Origin: Sambucus nigra
Taxonomy: Eukaryota > Streptophyta > Magnoliopsida > Dipsacales > Adoxaceae
Direction of reading: 5' to 3'
Length of the DNA: 64,000 bases
Assembly: GCA_949130495.1 (NCBI GenBank)
Contig: OX422221.1
Coordinates: 147,702,905 to 147,766,904 of the forward strand
The notes under the pieces are model-generated. The model was not told where the DNA came from. It worked only from the letters and a program-made list of their open reading frames with translations, and did no database searches. Position 1 is the first letter of the stretch, and each line of letters begins with the position of its first letter. Position numbers and translations under genes: made by a program. Shown here piece by piece: positions 55,304 to 64,000 of this stretch.

Positions 55304-55440
55304 TCTCATTCGAACGAGATAAGCATGTCGCTCGAACGAAGGGTAGATGTCGTTCGAACAAGATCTAACGAGATGTTTATGTCATTTGAATGAAAAAATA
55401 AGGTCGTTCGAATGAACTATCAAACGATATTCCAGGCATG
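55304..55440. repeat. Palindrome cluster, TCGTTCGAACGA type (minus-strand Copia-like LTR), decayed
   Basis: Units at 55304 (TCTCATTCGAACGAGA), 55327 (GTCGCTCGAACGAA), 55349 (GTCGTTCGAACAAG), 55381 (degenerate) and 55403 (GTCGTTCGAATGAA), and the half-motif TCTAACGAG near 55364. Most carry one or two changes. Confidence 0.85.
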
Positions 55441-55580
55441 CTTGTATATAATTTCGATACGAACGCGTGGCCGCCATTTTCATATATTTCTAAATTTTCA
55501 TGAATTAGTTATGATTTTTCTATGGAAAGGTGTCCGAGAACAAAATCTTTAGAAAAATATTTGATAAAAATACCCCAACA

Positions 55581-58100
55581 CTTTAAGTGAAATGCTAAGG
55601 AATTAAAACTCAACCTTACCAAAGTAAACTTCGCGGAGTCTTTTTGATGAAGAACTTGATATTCGAATCTGTCTTTGATGCTTGAATGCTCTTTGACGGT
55701 GTAGCGGTATAATACATAACAAATTGATAATGGACATATAAAAATAAGTCCTTACAACTAAGGTTTCATATAGATTCTAAAATAAGATATCCCATAATTA
55801 TCTATTTGATAGACTTAGAATTAATAGCAATACAAATAAAAAATCATCAAATATAAAATTTGAGAGAAAGTAATAGTAACCATCGTAAAATAGCTGAGCC
55901 TAAACTTCGAAAAGCTACATTCATATGGTAAGAAAAATTAGGCATTCAATACGCTGAGCCCTATAGGCCAAATAACACTAACGTGGGTAGAACAATAGTT
56001 TATTCCTTGATTATAATGTATGTTATATAAAGAGGGTTCAATGAAATCAGATTGAATTAAAATCACTAGTTCAAAATCAACATACATTTTTTAAAATCCA
56101 ATCAAGTTTAACGTATTATGAACTACACAAATGAGTTCATGAATGAGAATAAGATATCTGGGGTTGTCACAAAGTTATATGAACAATTGACATAATTAAC
56201 ATAATTGCATGAAATAATACCAAAATAGAAGTTACCTACTTGGATAAGGGGCTTTGGTTTTAAATTTGATTTCTCTTGTTAACACGGAGGACCAGGACTG
56301 TCTAAAAGTAAAAAGACATAAGTAGGACCCATTTTTTTTGTAATAATTCAGTAATATAAAGTTTTTATTGTGTAATGAAAGTAACTTTAGGGCCTAAATT
56401 ATAATTTTATATTCCTTTTAATTAGTTAGGATTCTAGGTATATTTGAAAATGGGTGCAATAAACTTTTTTGTCCCTAATATACTCAAAAACTTATATATA
56501 ATGTCCGGGGTTTAAATTCATAAGTTAAAAAAGTTCAGGAGTTTATGTGCAAAATAACTTTTGTATTTTTAAATTCCATTTCTTTGGCTTTTTACGAAAA
56601 TGGGTTCTAGTTGACAAAACAGGGTGATGTAATATATCATTTTGACGAGAAGAATAATATATATATATATATTTATTAGTCATGCGCCCTCATGCACGAA
56701 GTCAAATTTCCTACGCACTTCTTGTCAATCTAACTCGCGCGCATGTTTTACGCTTCATCTTCAAGTTCTCGATATTTGACTTTAGGGTTTCAAATTTAAT
56801 CCATAGATTAAATGTTGTATATAATACCATTTTAACTTATTCGAATTCCACTCTTCCTAATTTTTCATAAGGAATCCAAACATATAACTTGTATTGATTG
56901 AGGTTGACTGTAGCCTCATATCTAATTTCTATAAAAAAAATTAAAATTTTGACTTAATATTCGTGGTTTTTTGGGTAAATTCGAACTACGACCTGTTCAT
57001 GATATTACTTCCGGGTGAATTTTGAACAAAAGGGTTTTGGTTTGTGGTTCTAATTTATAGTTTATAAAGAGAATTTCAACTTTGAATTTTGTTAAACCGT
57101 AAATAAAGATTTGTTATTTTGAGAACCTAAACTACATAATACTCAAATTGGTCGTTGCACCTAGGTTCATGAGAACTAAAGGTCAAACTTTCCCACCATG
57201 AAACTGGTTTAAGATCAAGAACACATAATCCACCATTAAAGCTTGAGTTTCCTATTATTTAATCCAATTATGTGAAAAATCAACATAAATTCTAACATGT
57301 AAAGGCTAAAAACAATCCTAGTTAAGAGAAGGAACATAATGGGATCAAGAAAAATAAGTTTAACACATAATATGTTGAAATACCAAAACTTCCAAATTTT
57401 GAGCTTAATTTTTGAATGGTAAATGGGTACATTTTTACAGTGGTAATAAGGGGATTATATAGGGTTAAAGAATGGCAAATGATTGGTGGTCTTAGAGTTG
57501 AATTTCAGGTTGTTATTACAAGAGTTTTATTAAAGGGGTGATGGGTACAATGAGGCTTTACATGGAATACCACGTTCTAGAGTCTAGGTGGATGTGTAGG
57601 TGTCTTCTAAATCAATAGAGGTGTTTTTGAGATTAGTTTTGTTTTAAGTATTTGGTCCCAAGTTAATTTAATTTGAGTATATCGTCCTGTTCCTATATTT
57701 TTTAATTTTTTTGGGGCTAAAATTAAATTTAACAAACTCGTAAGGGTATGTCAGGGTACTTGTAGTATTTTTTTTATGTTAAAGGTTATGTGTGTAAATA
57801 AATTTTGGGTTTAGGGTCGATTTATAGTTTTAAACAATGTTTTAAAATTTTCTAGGGTCAGTTTTGAAATTATTATAACCTACGGATCTTCTAAGTAATT
57901 TGTCATTTTCTCTAGTATCTAATTGGGTAATAAATAAAATTATTACTTTTAGTCGTTTGCATATCGGTATAGGATATTTTTTATTTTTATCGATGAATAG
58001 TCATTGTTTTTTAAATGTAAGTAAGCTAGCGATATCATAGTCTATTCGTATTTTCGGTTTATTACAATATTCTTACAAAAAAAATCGTCCGTAAAATTAC
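55581..58100. other. AT-rich 2.5 kb with no gene recognised
   Basis: No convincing coding region or repeat boundary on either strand. It lies where the 3' side and 3' LTR of element E should be, so it is probably decayed LTR plus insertions. Confidence 0.4.
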
Positions 58101-58379
58101 CTTCAAAGAGGTCAGGGTGGCAATGTTTCATTACGTCCTCTTTTTTACATCCCTATTTTACCATATGGCTTCTTCGGATCCACAATATGATAAAGAACCC
58201 TGACTAACGAAATAGTTTTGTTGCAAAGAACCTTGTATTGAAAGTCTAATATCATGACGGGTTTTTCCTCAAAGTCATGGTTGTATTGTATATATATTCC
58301 TTTCAGGTTTATGATATGTCTTGGAAATGATATGTATTTTTGTAATTATGATACATGAAATAGGTCATGTATTTTTATA

Positions 58380-59147
58380 ATTTGCCACGTACCTCTAATT
58401 GATAGGCTACTGGAACTATTTGTTTTGTGATTTTAAAGGGTCCAACATATCATGGTTCCAGTTTTCCTTTCATTCTGAATCATATGATTCCTTTTCATGT
58501 TGGTAATTTTAGAAATACTTTATCTTTCGCCTGAATTTCAAGGGTTTCCTTCTATGATCTGCATAACTCTTTTGTTGATTTTGGGCTTCCTGTAATCTTT
58601 CTTTTATTAGTCGTATCTTTTCGGTGGTCTCCTTTATCTCAAGTTCAAATATACTATTTTCTCCTGATTCATTCCAATATAATGGGGAATGACATAGTCT
58701 TCTATAAAGTGTTGCATAAGGTGCGGTCTAGATGTTGGCTGGGTTATTATTGTTGTAAGAAAAATCAATTACATCTAAATGATCACTCTAATTTCTAGTT
58801 AAATCTAGAGCACATGCTCGTAGCATATCCTCGAGTGTTTGGATTAGTCTTTCAGATTGTCCATTAATTTGTGGATGGAAAGATGTAAATAAATGTATCT
58901 TGGTTCCTATAGAATATTGTAAAGCTTTCCAAAAATGTCCTACAAATCGAAAATCACGGTCGGATACTAAGGATAAGGGTACTCCATAAAGTCTAAAATT
59001 TTTATGAATATACATCTCGCTATGATGTTGGAAATAATTATTGGTTCTAACTCGTAGAAAGTATCCAGATTTCGTTAAGCGATCTATGATTACCAAAATT
59101 GAGTTATAACCATATGATGTCGTGGGTAGTCCACTAACGAAGTCCAT
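58380..59147 (-). pseudogene. pol: Integrase (element E)
   Basis: The minus strand at 59147-58788 is open and reads M-D-F-V-S-G-L-P, V-I-I-D-R-L-T-K-S, L-V-S-D-R-D-F-R-F and G-Q-S-E-R-L-I-Q-T-L-E-D, keeping the D-D-E residues of a chromovirus-like integrase core. Further left, with stops, K-G-K-L-E-P and V-G-P-F-K-I (about 58470-58400) form the GPF/Y module. No chromodomain was recognised beyond it. Confidence 0.82.
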
Positions 59148-60200
59148 TTTAATATGATCCTATTTCCACTCTGGAATATGGAGGGGTTGTAACAATCCTC
59201 ATGGGCCTGATGTTCGATTTTTATTTGTTGACAGGTTAGGCATTTTGCTACAAACTTCTTGGCATCTTACTTCATTTCTTGCCACCAATATTGTCTGTTA
59301 AGATCGTGATACATGTTCGTGTTTCCTGGATGTATGTTGAATTTTGAATGATGTGATTCATGTAACACTTCTTCTTTTAGGGCGAGATTGGAAGGTACGC
59401 ATATTCGATTTTTATATTATAGTCCGCCTTTATGGCTATAAGTCCAATCTTCTTTTCCTTCTCCCTTTTTTACATTTTTGTTGGGTTTTAGGGAAATTCT
59501 TAGTTGAGTGTTTCTCCATTATCTCTTTTTGATAAGTTGGGTATGCCATAATACTTCAGAGAATAATGGGAATTTCTACGTTTTATCTTTGTATATTATA
59601 TCCCTCCAAGGTATTCATAACTTTGTATGAAGAAATTCCGGTTAATCTTCCACTTATTTTTTGAATTAGTGCATTTGCGATAATATTGTCCTTTCTAGGG
59701 TGATATTATAACCAAAAAATTTAATCTTCTAAGAATTCGATCCATCGTTGTTGCAAAGATTCAAGTATTTTTGTGTAAATATATATTTAAGACTTTTATG
59801 ATCTGAAAACACCTGAAACTCTTCTCTATACAAAAAAATATCCATATTTTTAATGAGAAACATATTACATCTAGTTCTAAATAGTGAACTGGATAGTTTT
59901 TTAATGAGTCTTTAATTGACGAGACCCACATTCTATTACCTTTCCTAGTTGAATGAGTGCAAATCCTAATCCTTACAAAGAGGTATTAATATATACATCA
60001 TAACCAACATCACTAGAAGGTATAGTAAGAAGAGGGGTAATAGTTAAATTTTCCTTTAAGGTTTGGAATGCTTGTTTGCATTCATTTGTCCATTCGAATT
60101 GTGCATCTTAACGATTTTACTTCATCAAGGGTAACGCAATCGTTGATAATCCTTCCAGAAAAAGTTGGTAATAACCTTCATGTCTAAGAAAACATCGTAT
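59148..60200 (-). pseudogene. pol: RNase H and integrase zinc-domain remnant (element E)
   Basis: At about 60105-59900 the minus strand reads F-E-W-T-N-E-C-K-Q-A-F-Q-T-L-K and Y-D-V-Y-I-N-T-S-L, the tether and first RNase H strand. The rest of RNase H and the integrase zinc domain are present only as scattered similarity, with many stops. Confidence 0.65.
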
Positions 60201-60202
60201 TT

Positions 60203-60746
60203 CTATAATGTTAGAAGGTTGCGAACACTCAATACTGCTGCGATTTTTGCTACATCAACTTTTATTCCTAACTCGGTAATTACATATCCTAGGAACTTCA
60301 CTTCTCTCAATAAAAAAAATAGATTTACTTTTATTTGCGTAGAGGTGGTGTTGTCGTACAGTTTGTAAATGTTTTTTGTCATCTTTTTTGCTTTTAGAAT
60401 ATAGTAAAATAGCATCTATAAATATGATCACGAACTGATTTAAAAGTAGTCGGAATACCTGATGCATTAAATCCATAAATGTTGGGGGTGCATTTGTTAG
60501 TCCAAAGGACATAACTAGAAATTCAAAATGCATGTAGAGAGTTCTAAATACAGTCTTTATTATATCTTCTTCCCTCATTCGTAATCGATGATATCTGGAC
60601 CTTAAATCTAATTTTGAAAATAACTTCGCGCCTCTTAGTTGGTCAAACAAGCCACTAATTCTATGTAATGGGTATTTATTTATTTTTATTGTACCCTGGT
60701 TTAATTTGCGATAATTAATGCAAAAGTGGAATGTTACTTCTTTCAT
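60203..60746 (-). pseudogene. pol: Reverse transcriptase (element E) with altered catalytic motif
   Basis: Reads F-C-I-N-Y-R-K-L-N, Y-P-L-H-R-I, F-S-K-L-D-L-R-S-R-Y-H, V-M-S-F-G-L-T-N-A-P-P-T-F, then F-I-D-A-I-L-L-Y-S. The second catalytic Asp of the usual x-I-D-D motif is Ala, so polymerase activity would be lost even without the frame change near 60280. The segment to 60203 in another frame, F-L-G-Y-V-I, is the RT end. Confidence 0.85.
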
Positions 60747-61206
60747 TTTGATAAATAATATTAGTGCTCCCCAAGGGGATGCACTCGAACGGACAAATCC
60801 TTTTGTTAATATTCATTCAACTAGGTTCTGAGTTCCCGTAATTCGAATGGTGCCATTGTATATGGAGGTGTAGAGATAGGAAAAGTATTTGGTAGGTGGT
60901 CGTTTACAAAATCTATTTTTGTTGGTGGAGGAATCCCAAGTAATTCTTCTAGAAAAACGTCTTCATACTTATCTATAATTAAAACACAATAGGATGACAT
61001 TTCACACATATTTTTAGATTGCTGTCCCTGAAAATAAAACACTCCAGCCTGACGATTCCTAAAAGTTGCCCTCTTTATATGACAATAAATATGACCTAAA
61101 TCTACTGAAAATCATCCATTCCAACAATAAGATCAAATCCATCGAAATTGAGTACTACCAAATTGATGGTAATAATTTCCATTTCAAGTTCTATCTCACA
61201 TTTATT

Positions 61207-61395
61207 TCAAATATGACTAACTACTACTATGTCATTGGTTTGCACACCTATAGATAGGGGATAATCTAAAGGATAGGAAATTAATTCTAATAATTTAATG
61301 AAGTTAGTACTAAAAAATGAATTCGAGGATCCATAATCAATTAATACATGTGTCGTATGATTTTGAAAATAAATATTTACCTTTAATGACATCAT
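61207..61395 (-). pseudogene. pol: Aspartic protease fragment (element E)
   Basis: V-L-I-D-Y-G-S-S-N-S-F-F-S matches the protease site of chromovirus-like elements, where D-S/T-G is usual. Tyr follows the catalytic Asp here, which is probably a damaging change. Confidence 0.7.
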
Positions 61396-61475
61396 GATTA
61401 TTTGAGTTTGTTAATATGGCAAAAGTTCGACCCTGCATCCTATTCCCTGGTGATTGTTTTCTTCCCTGCATGAAT

Positions 61476-62400
61476 CTAAGTGGTCACTATAAGTAGCCTT
61501 TTCCCTTGGTATTGGGAATCTTTCTTTAGGACTGGAAATGGGAGTGTTTGAAAATTAAGATTTCTAAATGGTTTTCCTAGGGATGGATGGGTTGTGTTGG
61601 GGTTGGTCTTACAAAATCTTGGGCATTTGGACCTAACATGCCTAGGTTCATTGCATTTATGACAATGGATCATGATTCCACTACCTTTATGGTGTATTTT
61701 GTTGTACATACGTTGATCTTTAGGATTGAAAAGGGGCGGTCCTTACCTGATTATTTAAATGGCATCTACTAGAATTTTTGCTTGGAATTCGGGTTGGATT
61801 ACGAAAATTACTACTTATCACCGAGTTTCATACAATGAGGTTGGCTATTTCTATGATCTTTCCAAAGTCTCGGATCTGTAAAGGAGTGATAGACATCTTA
61901 ATAATAAACTTTATCAATCTTTTAAAGTGCTTGCATTTTTTATTGTCCGTGTTTACATATTCCTGCGCGTATCAGGATAATTCTACCGTCAATTGATAAC
62001 TTGTTGCTTTTGAGAAATAATTTTTGAAAAATATTTCTTTGAATTGTTCCCAAGTTAATCCCTCGATATTTTGAACACGTCCTATCCACATCCACCAGTG
62101 ATGAACTTCTCCTTCGAAAAGATAAGTTTCTAAACCTACCATAAGTTCAAGTACTCTCCATTTAGTCCCTTCATGGTCTGCTTAAACCATTTTTCTACCT
62201 CGTAAGCCTTGATGTTTTCATAAAATGTTGGGGGTCATTTTCCGAGAAACTTGTTTAGGGCATTCATTCTACGAGCTTCAGTAGATATTTCAGTACCTAC
62301 TGCATATTGAGGTGATGTATTTTGTTGCACTCGATTCAATGCTATTAGTTCTTGTAAACATTGCATTATGTTTTCCGGTAATTGTAGGAGGATTCGGTAA
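61476..62400 (-). pseudogene. gag: Gag (element E)
   Basis: From right to left on the minus strand: P-P-T-F-Y and V-E-K-W-F near 62230-62190, Y-L-F-E-G-E-V-H-H-W-W and W-E-Q-F-K-E near 62125-62040, the core of the retrotransposon gag domain, then a zinc knuckle C-H-K-C-x4-H-x4-C near 61670-61630. Stops and frame changes occur between them, including one near 61990. Confidence 0.75.
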
Positions 62401-63233
62401 AAACATGTTCCTCTTGTTATGATTTTCTTGTTGGTGCCTTTTAAGTCCGTGTTTTCACCATCCTATATGATAAACAACTAAAAAAAATAAAACAATAACA
62501 AGTATTATACAAAACAAACTAGTTAGATTATTAATGTTAAGATAGAGTACATTAAGTGCCTATGTTATATAAAATTTAGGAACTATAATCAGTACGCACG
62601 TATAATTATCACACTAACTATTTTTACATATAACGTAACTATTATCTTTAGATTTCATCAGACCACATTTTACAAAAGATAACACGCCCTCTTTCGTTTG
62701 TTAATTATCTACATTTTGCCTTTTTGTCTTCCTTATACTTACGTTCTCAACCCACTTAGGTACTACCTAGTCCACTCCTGTTCTCTAACCTCCAGTACTC
62801 AAACTTGATGATGATGTGGAAATGTTTATATATGGATCGTCTGATCCTTAGTCATCAGGGGATATGGGAGGAGCCATACATAGTTCTTCTTTGGGTGCTA
62901 AATTCCAGCTAAGTGAATGTCAAACTTGTTTGGGTGACTTCTCCTCACCCATTAGTCTACATAAAAGTAGGTTGTGATTTATGATGGGTGTTAGTATAGC
63001 CCACCCCTATCTACATGCTAAATAGTTTTGCAAAATTTCTTGTACCCTTCATCTCTTATGGTCTGACTAAAGTGTTCCTGGGTGATGCCTTTTATATTTA
63101 GATATATGGTGTCCCAAACATTCATGGCTAGAAGACAAAATTTTAGTGTCATTATATTATTAAGAGGTTACGAAATTAAAATATCTATATATATAACCTA
63201 AAGTCCTGCATAGGAGTAATAAACCCGGTGCTC

Positions 63234-63245
63234 GCTCTGATACCA
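63234..63245 (-). other. Primer binding site, tRNA-iMet (element E)
   Basis: The minus strand reads TGGTATCAGAGC three bases after the LTR end at 63249. Confidence 0.85.
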
Positions 63246-63248
63246 ATT

Positions 63249-64000
63249 TGTCATATCACCAAAATTTTCGCACATGTAAATGGTAACCAAATTCTTATAA
63301 TAATAGTACATAAGATATAATAATTGTTCATTGAAACTGAACTTTATTTAACACGTGGTGCCTAAGTACCTTATTTTTTACATCGATAAGTCTTCATGAT
63401 GCGAAATAAAAAATAAAAGATTCATATAATATACAAAAATTATATTTTTGTATTTCGTTTTACAAAATATACATGTAACCAATCATTATATATTTCGTTT
63501 TATAAAATATAAATGTCACTATTTTTGTATATATATATATATTCATTATGTTTTACAAAATTTAACCTCAATGACACACGTCACCGATCCTTCCTAATTA
63601 CTTTATCACCATATCCTATATCACCGCCATCTTTACCATTATCCCAATTGCTACAAAATTTACCACCCCATAGTGTTGCCATGGCCAATTTTCAAGGCTA
63701 ACAAGGTTGTAATAATAATTCAAACTCACAAACTATGGATGATTATCTTCATTTAGACATGATAATAGCCCCTCGTTGCATCACGTACCCATATAAATGC
63801 TAGGAATTTCCATTTTCAAATTAGCATGATTAACCTTTTTTGTCCTTCAATGTAGTACAAAAAAATTTGTTTATACACATATAAGGGAGTTCGGGGAAGT
63901 ATGTACACACTTCCTCTAACCAGATTTTCTCTAAGAATCTTGTGCATTTGAACTTTTCTCGTTTTAATTAAAGGATAAGGCTAAGAACTAATTAATCAAA
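63249..64000 (-). repeat. 5' LTR of element E, truncated by the window end
   Basis: Matches the left copy for about 170 bp. From 63420 on it is AT-rich with a short repeat (TATTTCGTTTTA(C/T)AAAATAT near 63460 and 63495) and no coding signal. Confidence 0.65.

Larger units (their letters stand above)
54840..55580 (-). repeat. Copia-like LTR, minus strand
   Basis: On the minus strand it starts TGTTGGGGTATTTTTATC at 55580, has CTATAAATA at 55278-55270, an AAACCCTA-like end, and stops near GAATTCTTCA at 54840. No partner LTR, primer site or exact duplication was found, so the ends are provisional. It carries the same palindrome type as the Copia LTR at 40.9 kb. Confidence 0.55.
54069..64000 (-). 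mobile_element. Decayed minus-strand Ty3/gypsy element E (chromovirus-like), right end beyond the window
   Basis: A 170-bp direct repeat at 54069-54240 and 63249-63420 begins TGTCA(C/T)ATCACC and represents the LTR ends. On the minus strand a tRNA-iMet primer site sits at 63245-63234, directly after the right LTR end. Gag, protease, RT, RNase H and integrase then follow leftward in normal order. All are broken. The left LTR side (54240 to about 58100) contains foreign sequence, including a Copia-like LTR. Confidence 0.78.

Noticed and set aside
56682..56870. 62-residue open frame in the 55.6-58.1 kb gap
   Set aside because: Short, without similarity to anything recognisable, in AT-rich sequence.

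Overview
This window is plant nuclear DNA made almost entirely of LTR retrotransposons. The evidence is TG...CA long terminal repeats, plant-type primer binding sites (tRNA-iMet TGGTATCAGAGC and tRNA-Asp-like TGGCGCC), TATA boxes, U-rich GT-AG introns, and the domain orders of the plant Tat, Athila, chromovirus and Copia lineages. It suggests an angiosperm with a repeat-rich genome; I cannot name the species. I found no convincing host protein gene, rRNA or tRNA gene. Nearly every reading frame belongs to a retroelement and most are broken.

Layout. (1) 1-5093, resuming at 17150: an old, badly decayed Ty3/gypsy element of Tat type on the minus strand (element F). (2) 5094-17144: a nearly complete Tat-lineage element inserted into F (element A, TSD GTCGT). 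It has gag, protease, RT, RNase H, a second RNase H and integrase in one frame, then a field of inverted repeats and a long antisense gene whose four exons can be predicted. (3) 17.3-19.7 kb: an LTR-like fragment and AT-rich filler. (4) 19710-49614: a nest of insertions. Minus-strand element D, which has almost no internal region, is split by plus-strand gypsy element C (22038-48818, TSD ATTTC). C is split in its 5' LTR by an Athila-type element B (24531-40162, TSD ATGAG). B is split inside its integrase by a 3.1-kb solo LTR (30819-33931, TSD CTTGT). The interior of C also carries a Copia LTR and an intact 649-residue Copia gag reading frame. (5) 50722-53668: a second LTR of the same lineage as the solo LTR. 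(6) 54069 to the window end: a decayed minus-strand gypsy element E, with a Copia-like LTR lying inside its left part.

The most interesting signal is not a gene. Most of the LTRs carry a compact cluster of short, perfect or near-perfect DNA palindromes, and the palindrome differs between families: CGGACCGGTCCG in Athila B, CGAATCGATTCG in C, TTCGATCGATCGAA in the solo LTR, and TCGTTCGAACGA in the second LTR, the Copia LTR and the Copia-like LTR. In related LTRs the cluster occupies the same position but holds a different palindrome. In Athila B the same palindrome appears upstream of the LTR TATA box and again upstream of an internal TATA box in front of the env-position gene. Each palindrome is centred on CpG and carries three CpGs at regular 4- or 5-bp spacing. 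This looks like a diversifying cis-acting module that several retrotransposon lineages share in architecture but not in sequence. Its function is unknown; binding of a dimeric regulator, symmetric CG methylation, or RNA pairing are candidates.
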